DNA from: Couchioplanes caeruleus | GTDB taxonomy: Bacteria > Actinomycetota > Actinomycetes > Mycobacteriales > Micromonosporaceae | Length of the DNA: 64,000 bases | NCBI RefSeq assembly: GCF_023499255.1 | Contig: NZ_CP092183.1 | Location: forward strand, 69,501-133,500 | Direction of reading: 5' to 3' | In this document: positions 10,053 through 19,291 of the stretch, piece after piece | How positions within the stretch are numbered: position 1 is the stretch's first letter | Layout: each line of letters begins with the position of its first letter | Translations under genes and position numbers: made by a program | The notes under the pieces: model-generated | Databases searched by the model: none | What the model saw: only the letters and a program-made list of their open reading frames with translations | Told to the model about the DNA's origin: nothing

Positions 10053-12533
10053 GTGACGACGCACGGTGACGCGGTCGGTCCGTCGGCCACGCCCGCCGTA
10101 GCCGACACCCCGCTGACAAAACCGCAGACCAACGCCGGTCCGGCCGCTGCCGGGACGAGCAGATCCACGGGTACGCCCACAGCGTCCCCGACCGCACCAC
10201 CACCCGGGCCGGATTCCATGGCAGAGACAGGCGAACCCGAGGAACGGGGCACTACCGCGCCCTCCGAGCCCCCGGAGGCGGAGCCGGCGCCCGACCCGGC
10301 CCCGGCCGCCGCCAGGAAGAAGCGTCCCGCGAAGGCGCCCGCCAAGAAGCCGGCGGAGGCGGAGGCCGAGAAGGAGCCGGCCACCGAGGCCGAAGCTGAG
10401 CCCACCGCGGAGGTCAAGCCCACCGTGGAGCCCGCCACCGCAGAGGCTGAGCCCACCGCGGAGGTCGAGCCCGCCACCGCAGACACTGAGCCCACCGCGA
10501 AGGTCAAGCCCGCCGCGGAGCCGGCCGCTGAGAACGAGGCCGCGGCCCCGGTCGACGCCGAGGACGACCCGGAGCCGGCCGCCGAGGCGAAGCCGGAACC
10601 AGCCACGGACCCCCAGCCGACCGCGGAGGTCAAGGCCGAGCCCGACGGCGGGACCGGGACGCCCGAGTGGCCGCCGCCGGCCGCGTCCACCAGCGGCAAC
10701 ACCGTGACCACTCAGGCGCGGCCGCAGACCCTGGACGATCTCGCGCCGCTGCCCACCAGTCCCGCCCCCACGTCGGCGGGCGCTGCCGCGCTGGAGGCCG
10801 TACCGCCGGTGGAGGCGCCGGCCGAGGTGGGGCGGCTCGCCACTGCTCTGTCCCAGCTGCGGGCGACGATCGGCGGGACCGCGTACCCGTTGGTCATGCC
10901 CTCGGCCGACGAGGCCAAGCGCGTCGGCGACGCGCTCGTCTCCCAGCTCGACGACTACCTTCTGCCGCGCCTGGCGCGGCTCGACGCGCCGCTGCTCGTG
11001 GTGGTCGGCGGTTCCACCGGCGCCGGCAAGTCGACGCTGGTCAACAGCCTCGTCCGCGCGCCCGTGAGCGCCGCCGGGGTGCTGCGTCCGACGACCCGCT
11101 CACCGGTGCTGGTCAGCCACCCGTCGGACTCGTCGTGGTTCCGCAAGGGCGAGCTGCTGCCGGGGCTGACGCGCACGGCGGAGTCCAGCACCGACCCGCG
11201 GACGTTGCAGCTCGTCGCGGCGCCCGCGCTCGGGCCCGGCCTCGCATTCCTCGACGCGCCGGACATCGACTCCGTGGTCGACCGCAACCGGCAACTGGCG
11301 GCGCAACTGCTGGCCGCGGCGGATCTGTGGCTGTTCGTCACGACCGCGGCGCGCTACGCGGACGCCGTACCGTGGGAGCTGCTGAAGACGGCTCGGCTGC
11401 GCGGCACCGTCATCGCGCTGGTCCTGGACCGCGTGCCGGCGGACGCCGCGGGTGAGATCTCCGCGCACCTGGCCGAGATGCTCACCGAGCACGACATGGG
11501 TGCCGCGCCGCTGTTCGTGCTGCCCGAGACCACGCTGGACCGTCAGGGGCTGCTGCCCGAGGACGTGACGGCGCAGCTGCACGACTGGTTCGCGCAGCTC
11601 GCCGCCGACGCGAGCGCGCGCGCCGCCGTGGTGCGCCAGACACTCGACGGGGCACTGACCGCGCTCGGGCCCGCCGTCGAAGGGCTGGCCGCGGCCGCCG
11701 ACGAGCAGGCGGTCGCCGCGAAGGCGCTGGACGAGCGGGTGACGGCGGCGTACCGGACGGCCCGCCGCACCATGGAGAACGGTCTGCAGGACGGCCGGCT
11801 GCTGCGCGGCGAGGTGCTGGCCCGGTGGCAGGAGTTCGTCGGGACCGGCGAGTTCCTGCGCACCCTCGAGTCCCGCGTCGGACAGCTGCGCGACAAGGTC
11901 GTCGCGGCGATCACCGGACGTCCCGCGCCCGGCCGCAACCTGCAGGTGGCTCTGGAGTCGCAGCTCGTCACGTTGCTGCGGGGCGTCGCCGCCGACGCGG
12001 CCGAGCAGGCGTACGCGGCGTGGCAGGCGCATCCCGCCGGGACCGGGCTGCTCGAGCCGTCCCTGCAGAAGCCCTCGCCCGACCTGCCCGAACAAGCCGA
12101 ACGCGTGGTCCGCGACTGGCAGCAGTGGGTGCTGGACCTGGTGCGCCAGGAGGCCGGCGACAAGCGGATCGTCGCGCGCGGTGCCGCGTACGCGGTGAAC
12201 GGCGTCGGCCTGGCCGTGATGATCGCGGTGTTCACGTCGACGGCCTTCATCCCGACCGGCGCCGAGGTGGCGGTCGGCGCGGGCACCACCGTGGCCGCCC
12301 AGAAGGTGCTCGAGGCGGTCTTCGGCGACCAGGCCATCCGTACGCTCGCCGCCCGCTCCCGCGAAGAGCTGCTGGCCCGGGTCAACGTGCTGCTCGACAA
12401 GGAGGCGGCGCGGTACACGGACCGTACCGCCGCGGTGGGCCTCGAACTGGAACCGGGCGCTACGCTGCGGCAGGCCGCCGCCGACGTGGAGCGCGCCAGG
12501 GAGGAACTCGCCTTGACCGGGACGCCGTCATGA
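10053..12533 (+). CDS. Membrane-associated dynamin/YfjP-like GTPase with disordered N-terminus
   Basis: An 826-residue protein. Residues 1-260 are disordered and Ala/Pro/Glu-rich, with near-repeats of the type EPTAEVKP. A GTPase domain follows: P-loop GGSTGAGKST near 315-324, the G3-like DAPDIDS near 405, then a helical region. Two hydrophobic helices near 715-755 suggest membrane insertion. It is not a known translation GTPase. The layout fits the YfjP/dynamin-like group often found as adjacent pairs in actinobacteria, and the next gene is the partner, overlapping by 4 nt (ATGA). The GTG start has little Shine-Dalgarno signal. The role is unknown; membrane remodelling is only suggested by the family. 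Confidence 0.8.
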   Translation: MTTHGDAVGPSATPAVADTPLTKPQTNAGPAAAGTSRSTGTPTASPTAPPPGPDSMAETGEPEERGTTAPSEPPEAEPAPDPAPAAARKKRPAKAPAKKPAEAEAEKEPATEAEAEPTAEVKPTVEPATAEAEPTAEVEPATADTEPTAKVKPAAEPAAENEAAAPVDAEDDPEPAAEAKPEPATDPQPTAEVKAEPDGGTGTPEWPPPAASTSGNTVTTQARPQTLDDLAPLPTSPAPTSAGAAALEAVPPVEAPAEVGRLATALSQLRATIGGTAYPLVMPSADEAKRVGDALVSQLDDYLLPRLARLDAPLLVVVGGSTGAGKSTLVNSLVRAPVSAAGVLRPTTRSPVLVSHPSDSSWFRKGELLPGLTRTAESSTDPRTLQLVAAPALGPGLAFLDAPDIDSVVDRNRQLAAQLLAAADLWLFVTTAARYADAVPWELLKTARLRGTVIALVLDRVPADAAGEISAHLAEMLTEHDMGAAPLFVLPETTLDRQGLLPEDVTAQLHDWFAQLAADASARAAVVRQTLDGALTALGPAVEGLAAAADEQAVAAKALDERVTAAYRTARRTMENGLQDGRLLRGEVLARWQEFVGTGEFLRTLESRVGQLRDKVVAAITGRPAPGRNLQVALESQLVTLLRGVAADAAEQAYAAWQAHPAGTGLLEPSLQKPSPDLPEQAERVVRDWQQWVLDLVRQEAGDKRIVARGAAYAVNGVGLAVMIAVFTSTAFIPTGAEVAVGAGTTVAAQKVLEAVFGDQAIRTLAARSREELLARVNVLLDKEAARYTDRTAAVGLELEPGATLRQAAADVERAREELALTGTPS

Positions 12534-14218
12534 GCCTCGTCGAGAAGGTGAAGCGCGCCCTGACCGGCGACGACCGGGTGGACGCCCAGCAGCTGGTCGA
12601 GCGGCTGGAGGCGCTGCAACGCTTCCTGCGGGTCACCGACCCGTACCTGCCGGACAACGACCTGGTGGCCGCGCACACGCTGGTCGAACGCGCGGGCAGC
12701 CGGCTCGCCCTCTCCCAGGACCACACCGTCGTCGCGCTCGCCGGCAGCACCGGCAGCGGCAAGTCCAGCCTGTTCAACGCGCTGGCCCGGCTCAAGCTGT
12801 CACCCGTCGGCGTCCGCCGCCCCACCACCGGCGTCGCGCACGCCTGCGTGTGGGGACCGCTGGAGACCGCCAACCCGCTGCTCGACTGGATCGGCGTGCT
12901 CCCGCGGCAGCGCTTCGTCCGGGAGAGCGCCCTGGACGGCGACGACGAGGCGGCCCTGCGCGGGCTCGTCCTGCTCGACCTGCCGGACTTCGACTCGGTC
13001 GAACGCGGGCACCGGCTCGAGGTGGACCGCCTGCTCGGCCTCGTCGACCAGGTCGTCTGGGTGGTGGACCCGCAGAAGTACGGCGACCGCATCCTGCACA
13101 ACGCGTACCTGCGGCAGTTCCGCTCGCACACCGACGTGACGATCGTGGTGCTCAACCAGGCGGACCGGCTCTCGCCCACCGACACCGAGATCGTGCTGAC
13201 CGACCTCAAGCGCCTTCTCGACGAGGACGGGCTGACCGGCGTGCCCGCCATGGCCACCTCGGCGAAGCAGCCGGGCATGCTCAACGAGCTGCGCGCCGCC
13301 CTGGAGAAGACGGTCGCCGAGCGGCAGGCCTCGCTGCGCCGGCTCGCCGGGGACGTGGACGCGGTCGCCGAGCAGCTCGCCGCGACGATCGGGCCGCCGG
13401 CCGCCGAGGACGAGATCGACCGCGCGACCGTACGCCAGCTCAGCGAAGCCCTCGCCGCCTCCGCCGGGGTTCCCGCCGTGGCCGCCGCGACCGAGGGCGC
13501 GTACCGGCACCGGGCGATCGCGAGCACCGGCTGGCCGCTGATCCGCGGTGTCCGCAAGCTGCGCGCCGACCCGTTGAAGCGGCTGCACCTGAGCACGGAC
13601 AAGACGGAGACCGCCGAGCCGTCGAAGGAGCTCGTCCCGGTCTCGCGTACCTCCCTGCCGGAGGCCGACGCCGCGCAGAAGTCGGCGGTCGGCCTGTCCG
13701 TGCGGGCGGTGGCCGCCCGGGCCGCCGCGCCGATCCCCGACGTCTGGGCCCCGGCGCTCAACACGGCCGCCCGGTCCCGGCTCGGCGACCTGCCCGACGC
13801 GCTCGACCGGGCGGTGGCCAAGACCGATCTCGGGATGAGCCGCAAACCGTTCTGGTGGACCGCCGTCGGGCTGCTGCAGTGGCTGCTGACCATCGCCGCG
13901 GTCGTCGGCCTCGGCTGGCTCCTCGCCGGGTACGCGGTCCGTGTCCTCGGCCTGCCGGCGTTCGACAACCCGAAGGTCGGCGAGGTGCCGCTGCCCACGT
14001 TGTTGCTGCTCGGCGGCCTGATACTGGGCCTGCTGCTGGCCGTGGTGCTGCGCCCGATCGTCAACGCGGGAGCCCGCCGCGCCGGGCGCCGCGCCGAGCA
14101 ACGGCTGCGCACATCCGTCACCGAGGTCGGCCGCGAGTACGTCGTGGCGCCGGTGCGTGAGGTGCTCAACGGGTACGCGCAGGCCCGCGAGGCGCTGACA
14201 GTCGTCCGTTCGGAATAG
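12530..14218 (+). CDS. Second YfjP-like membrane GTPase
   Basis: A 562-residue protein. P-loop AGSTGSGKSS lies near residues 70-79, G3 DLPDFDS near 155-161, and G4 NQAD near 206-209. A C-terminal pair of transmembrane helices lies around 445-510. ATG 12530 overlaps the stop of the upstream GTPase gene (ATGA), so the two are translationally coupled and probably act as a heteromeric pair. In-frame codons upstream of 12530 are antisense-like noise inside the first gene and are not counted. The biological role is unknown. Confidence 0.86.
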   Translation: MSLVEKVKRALTGDDRVDAQQLVERLEALQRFLRVTDPYLPDNDLVAAHTLVERAGSRLALSQDHTVVALAGSTGSGKSSLFNALARLKLSPVGVRRPTTGVAHACVWGPLETANPLLDWIGVLPRQRFVRESALDGDDEAALRGLVLLDLPDFDSVERGHRLEVDRLLGLVDQVVWVVDPQKYGDRILHNAYLRQFRSHTDVTIVVLNQADRLSPTDTEIVLTDLKRLLDEDGLTGVPAMATSAKQPGMLNELRAALEKTVAERQASLRRLAGDVDAVAEQLAATIGPPAAEDEIDRATVRQLSEALAASAGVPAVAAATEGAYRHRAIASTGWPLIRGVRKLRADPLKRLHLSTDKTETAEPSKELVPVSRTSLPEADAAQKSAVGLSVRAVAARAAAPIPDVWAPALNTAARSRLGDLPDALDRAVAKTDLGMSRKPFWWTAVGLLQWLLTIAAVVGLGWLLAGYAVRVLGLPAFDNPKVGEVPLPTLLLLGGLILGLLLAVVLRPIVNAGARRAGRRAEQRLRTSVTEVGREYVVAPVREVLNGYAQAREALTVVRSE

Positions 14219-14253
14219 GGTCTGCCCCCTGCCGTGCCGGTAGGCTCGGCGAC

Positions 14254-15477
14254 ATGGCCGCACCTCAGACTCCGTACGACGCGGTCCTGCACGCGGCGCG
14301 TGACGTGGCGAAGCTCGACTGTGCCCTCGACGCCGAGATGCTGGGCACCGCGCTGCTGGGCAGCGTCTACTCCGTGGCCACGGCCGACCGCGCGGCGGCG
14401 GTCCGCGAGTTCGTGGGCCAGTTCCTCAGCGCCACCGCACGCCGGCGCACAGCGTCCGCCACGACGATCCGCGAGGTGTTCGCGGCGCTCGTACCGGACG
14501 CCGAGGGCGCCGCGGACGTCCGGGCCGGAGCACAGGCCCCCGCCTGGACCGTCCACCTGGGCCGGGTCCGCCCGACCGGCTGCTACGCGTACGGCGACGT
14601 GTACGGCGACCAGACGTCCTACCTGGTCACCTTCGCCTACGACGACACCGAGGAGGGCGGCCCGGAACACGCGGTGGTCGCCCTCGTCGACCACAACATC
14701 GGCATCACCAAGGACGTGTACGTCGGCGGTCCGGCGGAACGCATCCTCGGCCAGGTCCGCGAGATGTGTGCCGGCGACGAGCTCACCTGGTTCCGCGAGG
14801 AGGACCCGGCCCGGCTGCGCACCGAGGTCGACCGCCACCTCGAGATCACCGACGACCTGGGCGACCTGCCGCAGGACGGCAACCTCGCCACCGACCGGGC
14901 CCTCGCCGTCGCGCGCCTCGCGCTGCTGCCCCGGTCGACGGTCCCGGCGCCCGCCGAGCCGCCCGAGCTCAGCGGGCCGGACCGCGAGCAGCACGTCCGC
15001 GACTTCCTGTCGTCACCCGAGGCGGCCCGCTTCGGCCTCGACGCCGTGTCCGCCGACGACGAGCTGGCGTCCCTGCACTTCTGCCTCAGCCTGCTGCTCG
15101 ACCACGCGGCGAGCCTGCCGGACACCGACCCGCTGCGCTGGAGCCCCGCCGTGGCCGGCCTCTTCCTGCTCGACTGGGTGCACCGCCGCGCGGTCCTCGA
15201 CATGGACGACGCGGCGATGCTCCCGCGCGTCACCCGGGCCTGGTCGGCGTACGCGATGCGCAAGAAGGGCCTGCCGGCGGCGGCGGCGGAACAGACCGAC
15301 GGGATCGTCGAGGAGATGATCCCCGAGTTCGCCCGCCTCTACGCGACCGGCGAGAAGCGCAGCCCGGCGACGGCGGCGGTGGCGCAGCTGATCTCGGAGG
15401 GCGTCGACCCCAACGATCCGGACGCCATCGACGCCTGGATCGAGACCAACCGGCACCGCCTCTCCGACGACACCTGA
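14254..15477 (+). CDS. Conserved hypothetical protein (407 residues)
   Basis: A soluble, acidic 407-residue protein with no membrane segment or signal peptide. I do not recognise the family. Residues about 110-160 look like a mixed alpha/beta domain containing VVALVDHNIGITKDVYVGG, and the C-terminal third is helical. It starts at ATG 14254, 36 nt after the GTPase pair and on the same strand, so it may be cotranscribed. Its end faces the convergent gene at 15483. Confidence 0.78.
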   Translation: MAAPQTPYDAVLHAARDVAKLDCALDAEMLGTALLGSVYSVATADRAAAVREFVGQFLSATARRRTASATTIREVFAALVPDAEGAADVRAGAQAPAWTVHLGRVRPTGCYAYGDVYGDQTSYLVTFAYDDTEEGGPEHAVVALVDHNIGITKDVYVGGPAERILGQVREMCAGDELTWFREEDPARLRTEVDRHLEITDDLGDLPQDGNLATDRALAVARLALLPRSTVPAPAEPPELSGPDREQHVRDFLSSPEAARFGLDAVSADDELASLHFCLSLLLDHAASLPDTDPLRWSPAVAGLFLLDWVHRRAVLDMDDAAMLPRVTRAWSAYAMRKKGLPAAAAEQTDGIVEEMIPEFARLYATGEKRSPATAAVAQLISEGVDPNDPDAIDAWIETNRHRLSDDT

Positions 15478-15482
15478 GCCCG

Positions 15483-16745
15483 CTACCGGCGCTCGTGGTG
15501 GTGACCGCCGGTCCGGGAACTGCGGTCCGCGGCGGGCGTACGGTCGTCCGCCCGGTGACTGCCCCGGTACGGACGGGTCGCGGCGTGGTCGGCGTCCGGC
15601 GCCCAGCGGTAGCGGTGGCTGTTGTGCGTACGGGCCGCCGTGGACGGGGAGCCGAGGTTGTGCGGGCGGTCGGTCACGGCTGCTCTCCGGCTGGTGTGGG
15701 GACGACGGGCCGGCTCGGCCGACCGGTGGATGACGATCTTCTTGAGGCGGGTCGGGATGTGGTGGGCGGCCGGCGTGCGCTTGCGGTCGGCACACCACGG
15801 GGGACGCCCACCGCCGCCATCGTGATCGCCGCCATCGCCGTGACCGCCGCCATCGCCCTGATCGCCGCCATCGCCCTGATCGCCGTGGCCGCCGCCATCG
15901 CCTTGATCGCCGCCGCCGTCGTGGCCGTTGCCGCCGCCGTGATCGCCGCCGCCGTGATCGCCGCTGTGGTCGCCGTCGCCCGGGTCCGGGGAATCGCCCG
16001 GATCGCCGTCGTCGCCCGAATCGCCGTCGTCCCCCGGGTCCCCGTTATCGCCTGGGTCAACCGAATCCCCCGGGTCGACCGAGTCGCCCGGGTCACCCGA
16101 ATCCCCCGGGTCGACCGAGTCGCCCGGGTCCGGGTCGCCCGGGTCGGCGGGGTGGGTAGGGACGGGCGGTTCCGATTCGTCCGGGTCCGGGTCCGGGCCG
16201 GGGTCGGCCGGTTGGCGGTCCGGCAGGGTCGGGCGGTGCGGTTTCAGCACGCCGGTCCAGCCGCCGCCCGCGGGCGCCGGGCGTACCGGGCCGGGTGGGG
16301 TCGACCTTTCGGAACGGTCGTGGGCCGGGGTGCTGCCCCTTGGGGCGGGACTTGCCGTCGCGGCAGTGCGCCGGGGACGCCGTGAATTGTCCGATGCGCT
16401 GTCCCCGTACTTTCTGATTTTGCGTTTCTGGGCCTGGCCGTGCACGGGCCCGGCGCCGGGCGTCGGGGCGCCGCTCGGCGGGGTCGGCACGCGGACCGGG
16501 CCCGACGAGGCCGGCGGGATGAACGGCACGTCGGTGACCTTGGTGTCGCCGCCGGCGAGCTCGTCGGAGCCGGCGGTGATCGCCGCGAGCGTCGGCAGCG
16601 ACGCCAGGCCCACGAGCATCACGACGAGCAGCACGTAGCGGCGGGTCGGTCCGGTGAAGCCCTCCGCGCTGTAGACGCCGTTGAGGCGCTTGCGCAACAC
16701 CTTGATCGGTGGCACGAGCCCGTCGTCGTTCGGCTGCTCCGGCAC
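15483..16745 (-). CDS. Membrane-anchored low-complexity Asp/Gly/Pro-repeat protein
   Basis: A 420-residue protein. A short cytoplasmic segment is followed by one transmembrane helix at about residues 37-58. A long extracytoplasmic region then contains PGDSxDPGD-type repeats (about 195-255), a Gly/Asp/His block of GDGGDQGDGG type (about 255-310), and a basic Arg/His-rich tail. The Asp/Gly repeats suggest a possible metal-binding or surface role, but they are not a clean RTX nonapeptide array. I start it at GTG 16745, which has GGGGAGG 9 nt upstream; a TTG at 16769 is the longer option. The family is not recognised. Confidence 0.6.
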   Translation of the reverse strand: MPEQPNDDGLVPPIKVLRKRLNGVYSAEGFTGPTRRYVLLVVMLVGLASLPTLAAITAGSDELAGGDTKVTDVPFIPPASSGPVRVPTPPSGAPTPGAGPVHGQAQKRKIRKYGDSASDNSRRPRRTAATASPAPRGSTPAHDRSERSTPPGPVRPAPAGGGWTGVLKPHRPTLPDRQPADPGPDPDPDESEPPVPTHPADPGDPDPGDSVDPGDSGDPGDSVDPGDSVDPGDNGDPGDDGDSGDDGDPGDSPDPGDGDHSGDHGGGDHGGGNGHDGGGDQGDGGGHGDQGDGGDQGDGGGHGDGGDHDGGGGRPPWCADRKRTPAAHHIPTRLKKIVIHRSAEPARRPHTSRRAAVTDRPHNLGSPSTAARTHNSHRYRWAPDADHAATRPYRGSHRADDRTPAADRSSRTGGHHHERR

Positions 16746-17160
16746 GGCCGGCACCCTCCCCAGAGTCAAAGATCCAGATGGATCCGTCGGCTGCTGGGGT
16801 GAACGACGGACGCGGCGTTCGGGAGCGGCGCGGATCGTCCGTTCAGACGGAAGTGACGGTACGAAAACCGCTTATTCGGACAAACACCTCTACCGATGGC
16901 TCGGCAAGATTTCGGATCTGTGATCGACCTGACCTGTGGCGACACTCACGTTCTCTGCGAGGATGGGGGCGACGGCACCGCCGCCGTCGCCCTCCGCCCA
17001 CCAGCGGGGCGCGGTGGGGGTCGTCACTCCCCGGCGGGGTCTGCGACCTCGCCGACCAACCGCGCGGCAACCTCACCCGGGCCAGGCGCGGCGCACGAGC
17101 GGTCCGCCGCGCGGACGGGCAACACCCGCCGTGGGCGCAGAGATGAACAGGGAGACACGG

Positions 17161-18300
17161 ATGGCGAACGACGAAAGTCAGCCTGGGCTCGATGCCCCGG
17201 CCGGCGGTTTCGTTCAACTGCTGACCCCGGACGGTGAGCGCGTCGACAGCGTCACCACGGCGGAGGGCGTCACGTACTCGGTCGACTTCACCGACGACGA
17301 GTACCGCGAGCTGTACAAGGACCTCGTCACGGTCCGCCGCCTCGACGCCGAGGCGACCGCCCTGCAGCGGCAGGGCGAGCTGGGCATCTGGGCCAGCCTG
17401 CTGGGCCAGGAGGCCGCGCAGGTCGGCTCCGGCCGCGCGCTGCGCCCGCAGGACATGGCGTTCCCCACCTACCGCGAGCACGGCGTGCTCTACACCCGCG
17501 GCATCGACCCGATCATGCCGTTCGGCCTGTTCCGCGGCGTCGACCAGGGCGGCTGGGACCCGAACGAGTTCAAGTTCAACACGTACACGATCGTCATCGG
17601 CTCGCAGACGCTGCACGCCACCGGCTACGCCATGGGCATCACCATGGACGGCAAGACCGGCAGCCCCGAGGGCGAGGCCGTGATCGCGTACTTCGGCGAC
17701 GGCGCGACCAGCCAGGGCGAGGTCAACGAGTCGTTCGTCTGGTCCGGCGTGTTCAACGCCCCGATCGTCTTCTTCTGCCAGAACAACCAGTACGCGATCT
17801 CCGAGCCGCTCGAGCGGCAGACGCGCATCCCGCTGTACCGTCGCGCCGCCGGCTACGGCTTCCCGGGCGTACGGATCGACGGCAACGACGTGCTCGCCAC
17901 GTTCGCGGTGACCCGGGCGGCGCTGGACAACGCGCGCAACGGCCAGGGACCCACGCTCATCGAGGCGTACACGTACCGCATGGGCGCGCACACCAGCTCC
18001 GACGACCCGACCCGCTACCGCATCGCCAGCGAGGTCGAGTCCTGGAAGGCCAAGGACCCGATCAGCCGGCTCAAGGCGTTCCTCACCAAGCAGCAGCTGG
18101 CCGACGACACGTTCTTCGGCGAGGTCGACGAGAGCGCCCGCAAGCTGGCCCTCGACCTGCGCGAACGGGTGCTGGCCATGCCGGACCCGCAGCCGGTCAC
18201 GATGTTCGACAACGTCTACCCCAACGGCTCGCCCGAGGTCGACGCCCAGCGTCAGCAGTTCGCCGATTACCAGGCGTCGTTCGAGGGGAGTGGGCACTGA
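17161..18300 (+). CDS. pdhA: 2-oxoacid dehydrogenase E1 component, alpha subunit
   Basis: A 379-residue thiamine-diphosphate enzyme that decarboxylates a 2-oxoacid (pyruvate or branched-chain) and passes the acyl group to E2 lipoate. The TPP/Mg motif starts at G179 (GDGATSQGE...) and ends with QNNQYAIS near 208. The phosphorylation-loop-like segment YRMGAHTSSDDPTRY is present near 275-290. The start ATG 17161 has AGGGAGA upstream. It overlaps E1beta by one base (TGATG). Sequence alone does not settle pyruvate versus branched-chain substrate, so bkdA is an equally fair name. Confidence 0.9.
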   Translation: MANDESQPGLDAPAGGFVQLLTPDGERVDSVTTAEGVTYSVDFTDDEYRELYKDLVTVRRLDAEATALQRQGELGIWASLLGQEAAQVGSGRALRPQDMAFPTYREHGVLYTRGIDPIMPFGLFRGVDQGGWDPNEFKFNTYTIVIGSQTLHATGYAMGITMDGKTGSPEGEAVIAYFGDGATSQGEVNESFVWSGVFNAPIVFFCQNNQYAISEPLERQTRIPLYRRAAGYGFPGVRIDGNDVLATFAVTRAALDNARNGQGPTLIEAYTYRMGAHTSSDDPTRYRIASEVESWKAKDPISRLKAFLTKQQLADDTFFGEVDESARKLALDLRERVLAMPDPQPVTMFDNVYPNGSPEVDAQRQQFADYQASFEGSGH

Positions 18301-19286
18301 TGGTCGAGAAGATCACCCTGGGCAAGGCGCTCAACCACGGCCTGCGCCGGTCCCTCGAGAGCGACTCCAAGGTCGTCATCATGGGCGAGGACGTCGGCAA
18401 GCTCGGCGGCGTCTTCCGGATCACCGACGGCCTGCAGAAGGACTTCGGCGAGGACCGGGTCATCGACACCCCGCTCGCCGAGGCCGGCATCGTCGGCACC
18501 GCGGTCGGCCTGGCCATCCGCGGGTACCGGCCGGTGTGCGAGATCCAGTTCGACGGCTTCGTGTTCCCCGCGTACAACCAGATCGTCGCCCAGGTCGCGA
18601 AGATGTACTTCCGCTCGCTGGGCAACGTACGGCTGCCGATCGTCATCCGGATCCCGTACGGCGGCGGCATCGGCGCGGTCGAGCACCACTCCGAGTCGCC
18701 CGAGGCGTACTTCGCGCACACCCCCGGCCTCAAGGTCGTGACGTGCTCGAACCCCGCGGACGCGTACGTCATGATCCAGCAGGCCATCGCCTCCGACGAC
18801 CCGATCGTGTTCTTCGAGCCGAAGCGTCGCTACTGGGAGAAGGGCGACGTCGACCTCGACGCCGGCCTGGCGGGCGCGTACCCGCTGCACGCCTCCCGCG
18901 TGGTGCGCGAGGGCAGCGACGCGACGGTGATCGCGTACGGCCCGATGGTCCGGGTCGCGCTCGACGCCGCCGCTGCCGCCGAGGAGGACGGCCGCAGCCT
19001 CGAGGTCATCGACCTGCGCACGCTGTCGCCGCTCGACCTCGGGCCGGTGTACGACTCGGTCCGCCGTACCGGCCGCGCCGTCGTCGTCCACGAGGCGCCG
19101 GGCAACCTCGGCATGGGCTCGGAGATCGCCGCGCGGATCACCGAGGAGTGCTTCTACTCCCTCGAGGCGCCGGTGCTGCGCGTGACGGGTTACGACACCC
19201 CGTACCCGGCGGCCCGCGTCGAGGAGGAGTACCTCCCGGACCTGGACCGGGTCCTGGACGCCGTCGACCGTTCCTTCGGCTGGTGA
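18300..19286 (+). CDS. pdhB: 2-oxoacid dehydrogenase E1 component, beta subunit
   Basis: A 328-residue partner of the upstream alpha subunit. It shows the transketolase pyrimidine-binding domain (MGEDVG near 22-27, DTPLAEAGIVG near 57-67) and the C-terminal transketolase domain. It forms the alpha2beta2 E1 heterotetramer. Its ATG shares a base with the E1alpha stop codon, and its own stop is followed at once by the E2 gene, so all three are one operon. Confidence 0.92.
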   Translation: MVEKITLGKALNHGLRRSLESDSKVVIMGEDVGKLGGVFRITDGLQKDFGEDRVIDTPLAEAGIVGTAVGLAIRGYRPVCEIQFDGFVFPAYNQIVAQVAKMYFRSLGNVRLPIVIRIPYGGGIGAVEHHSESPEAYFAHTPGLKVVTCSNPADAYVMIQQAIASDDPIVFFEPKRRYWEKGDVDLDAGLAGAYPLHASRVVREGSDATVIAYGPMVRVALDAAAAAEEDGRSLEVIDLRTLSPLDLGPVYDSVRRTGRAVVVHEAPGNLGMGSEIAARITEECFYSLEAPVLRVTGYDTPYPAARVEEEYLPDLDRVLDAVDRSFGW

Positions 19287-19291
19287 CGCCG

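Noticed and set aside
12460..14994. 844-codon minus-strand open frame across the second GTPase gene
   Set aside because: Shadow of two genes with clear motifs on the plus strand; Arg/Ser-rich without domains.
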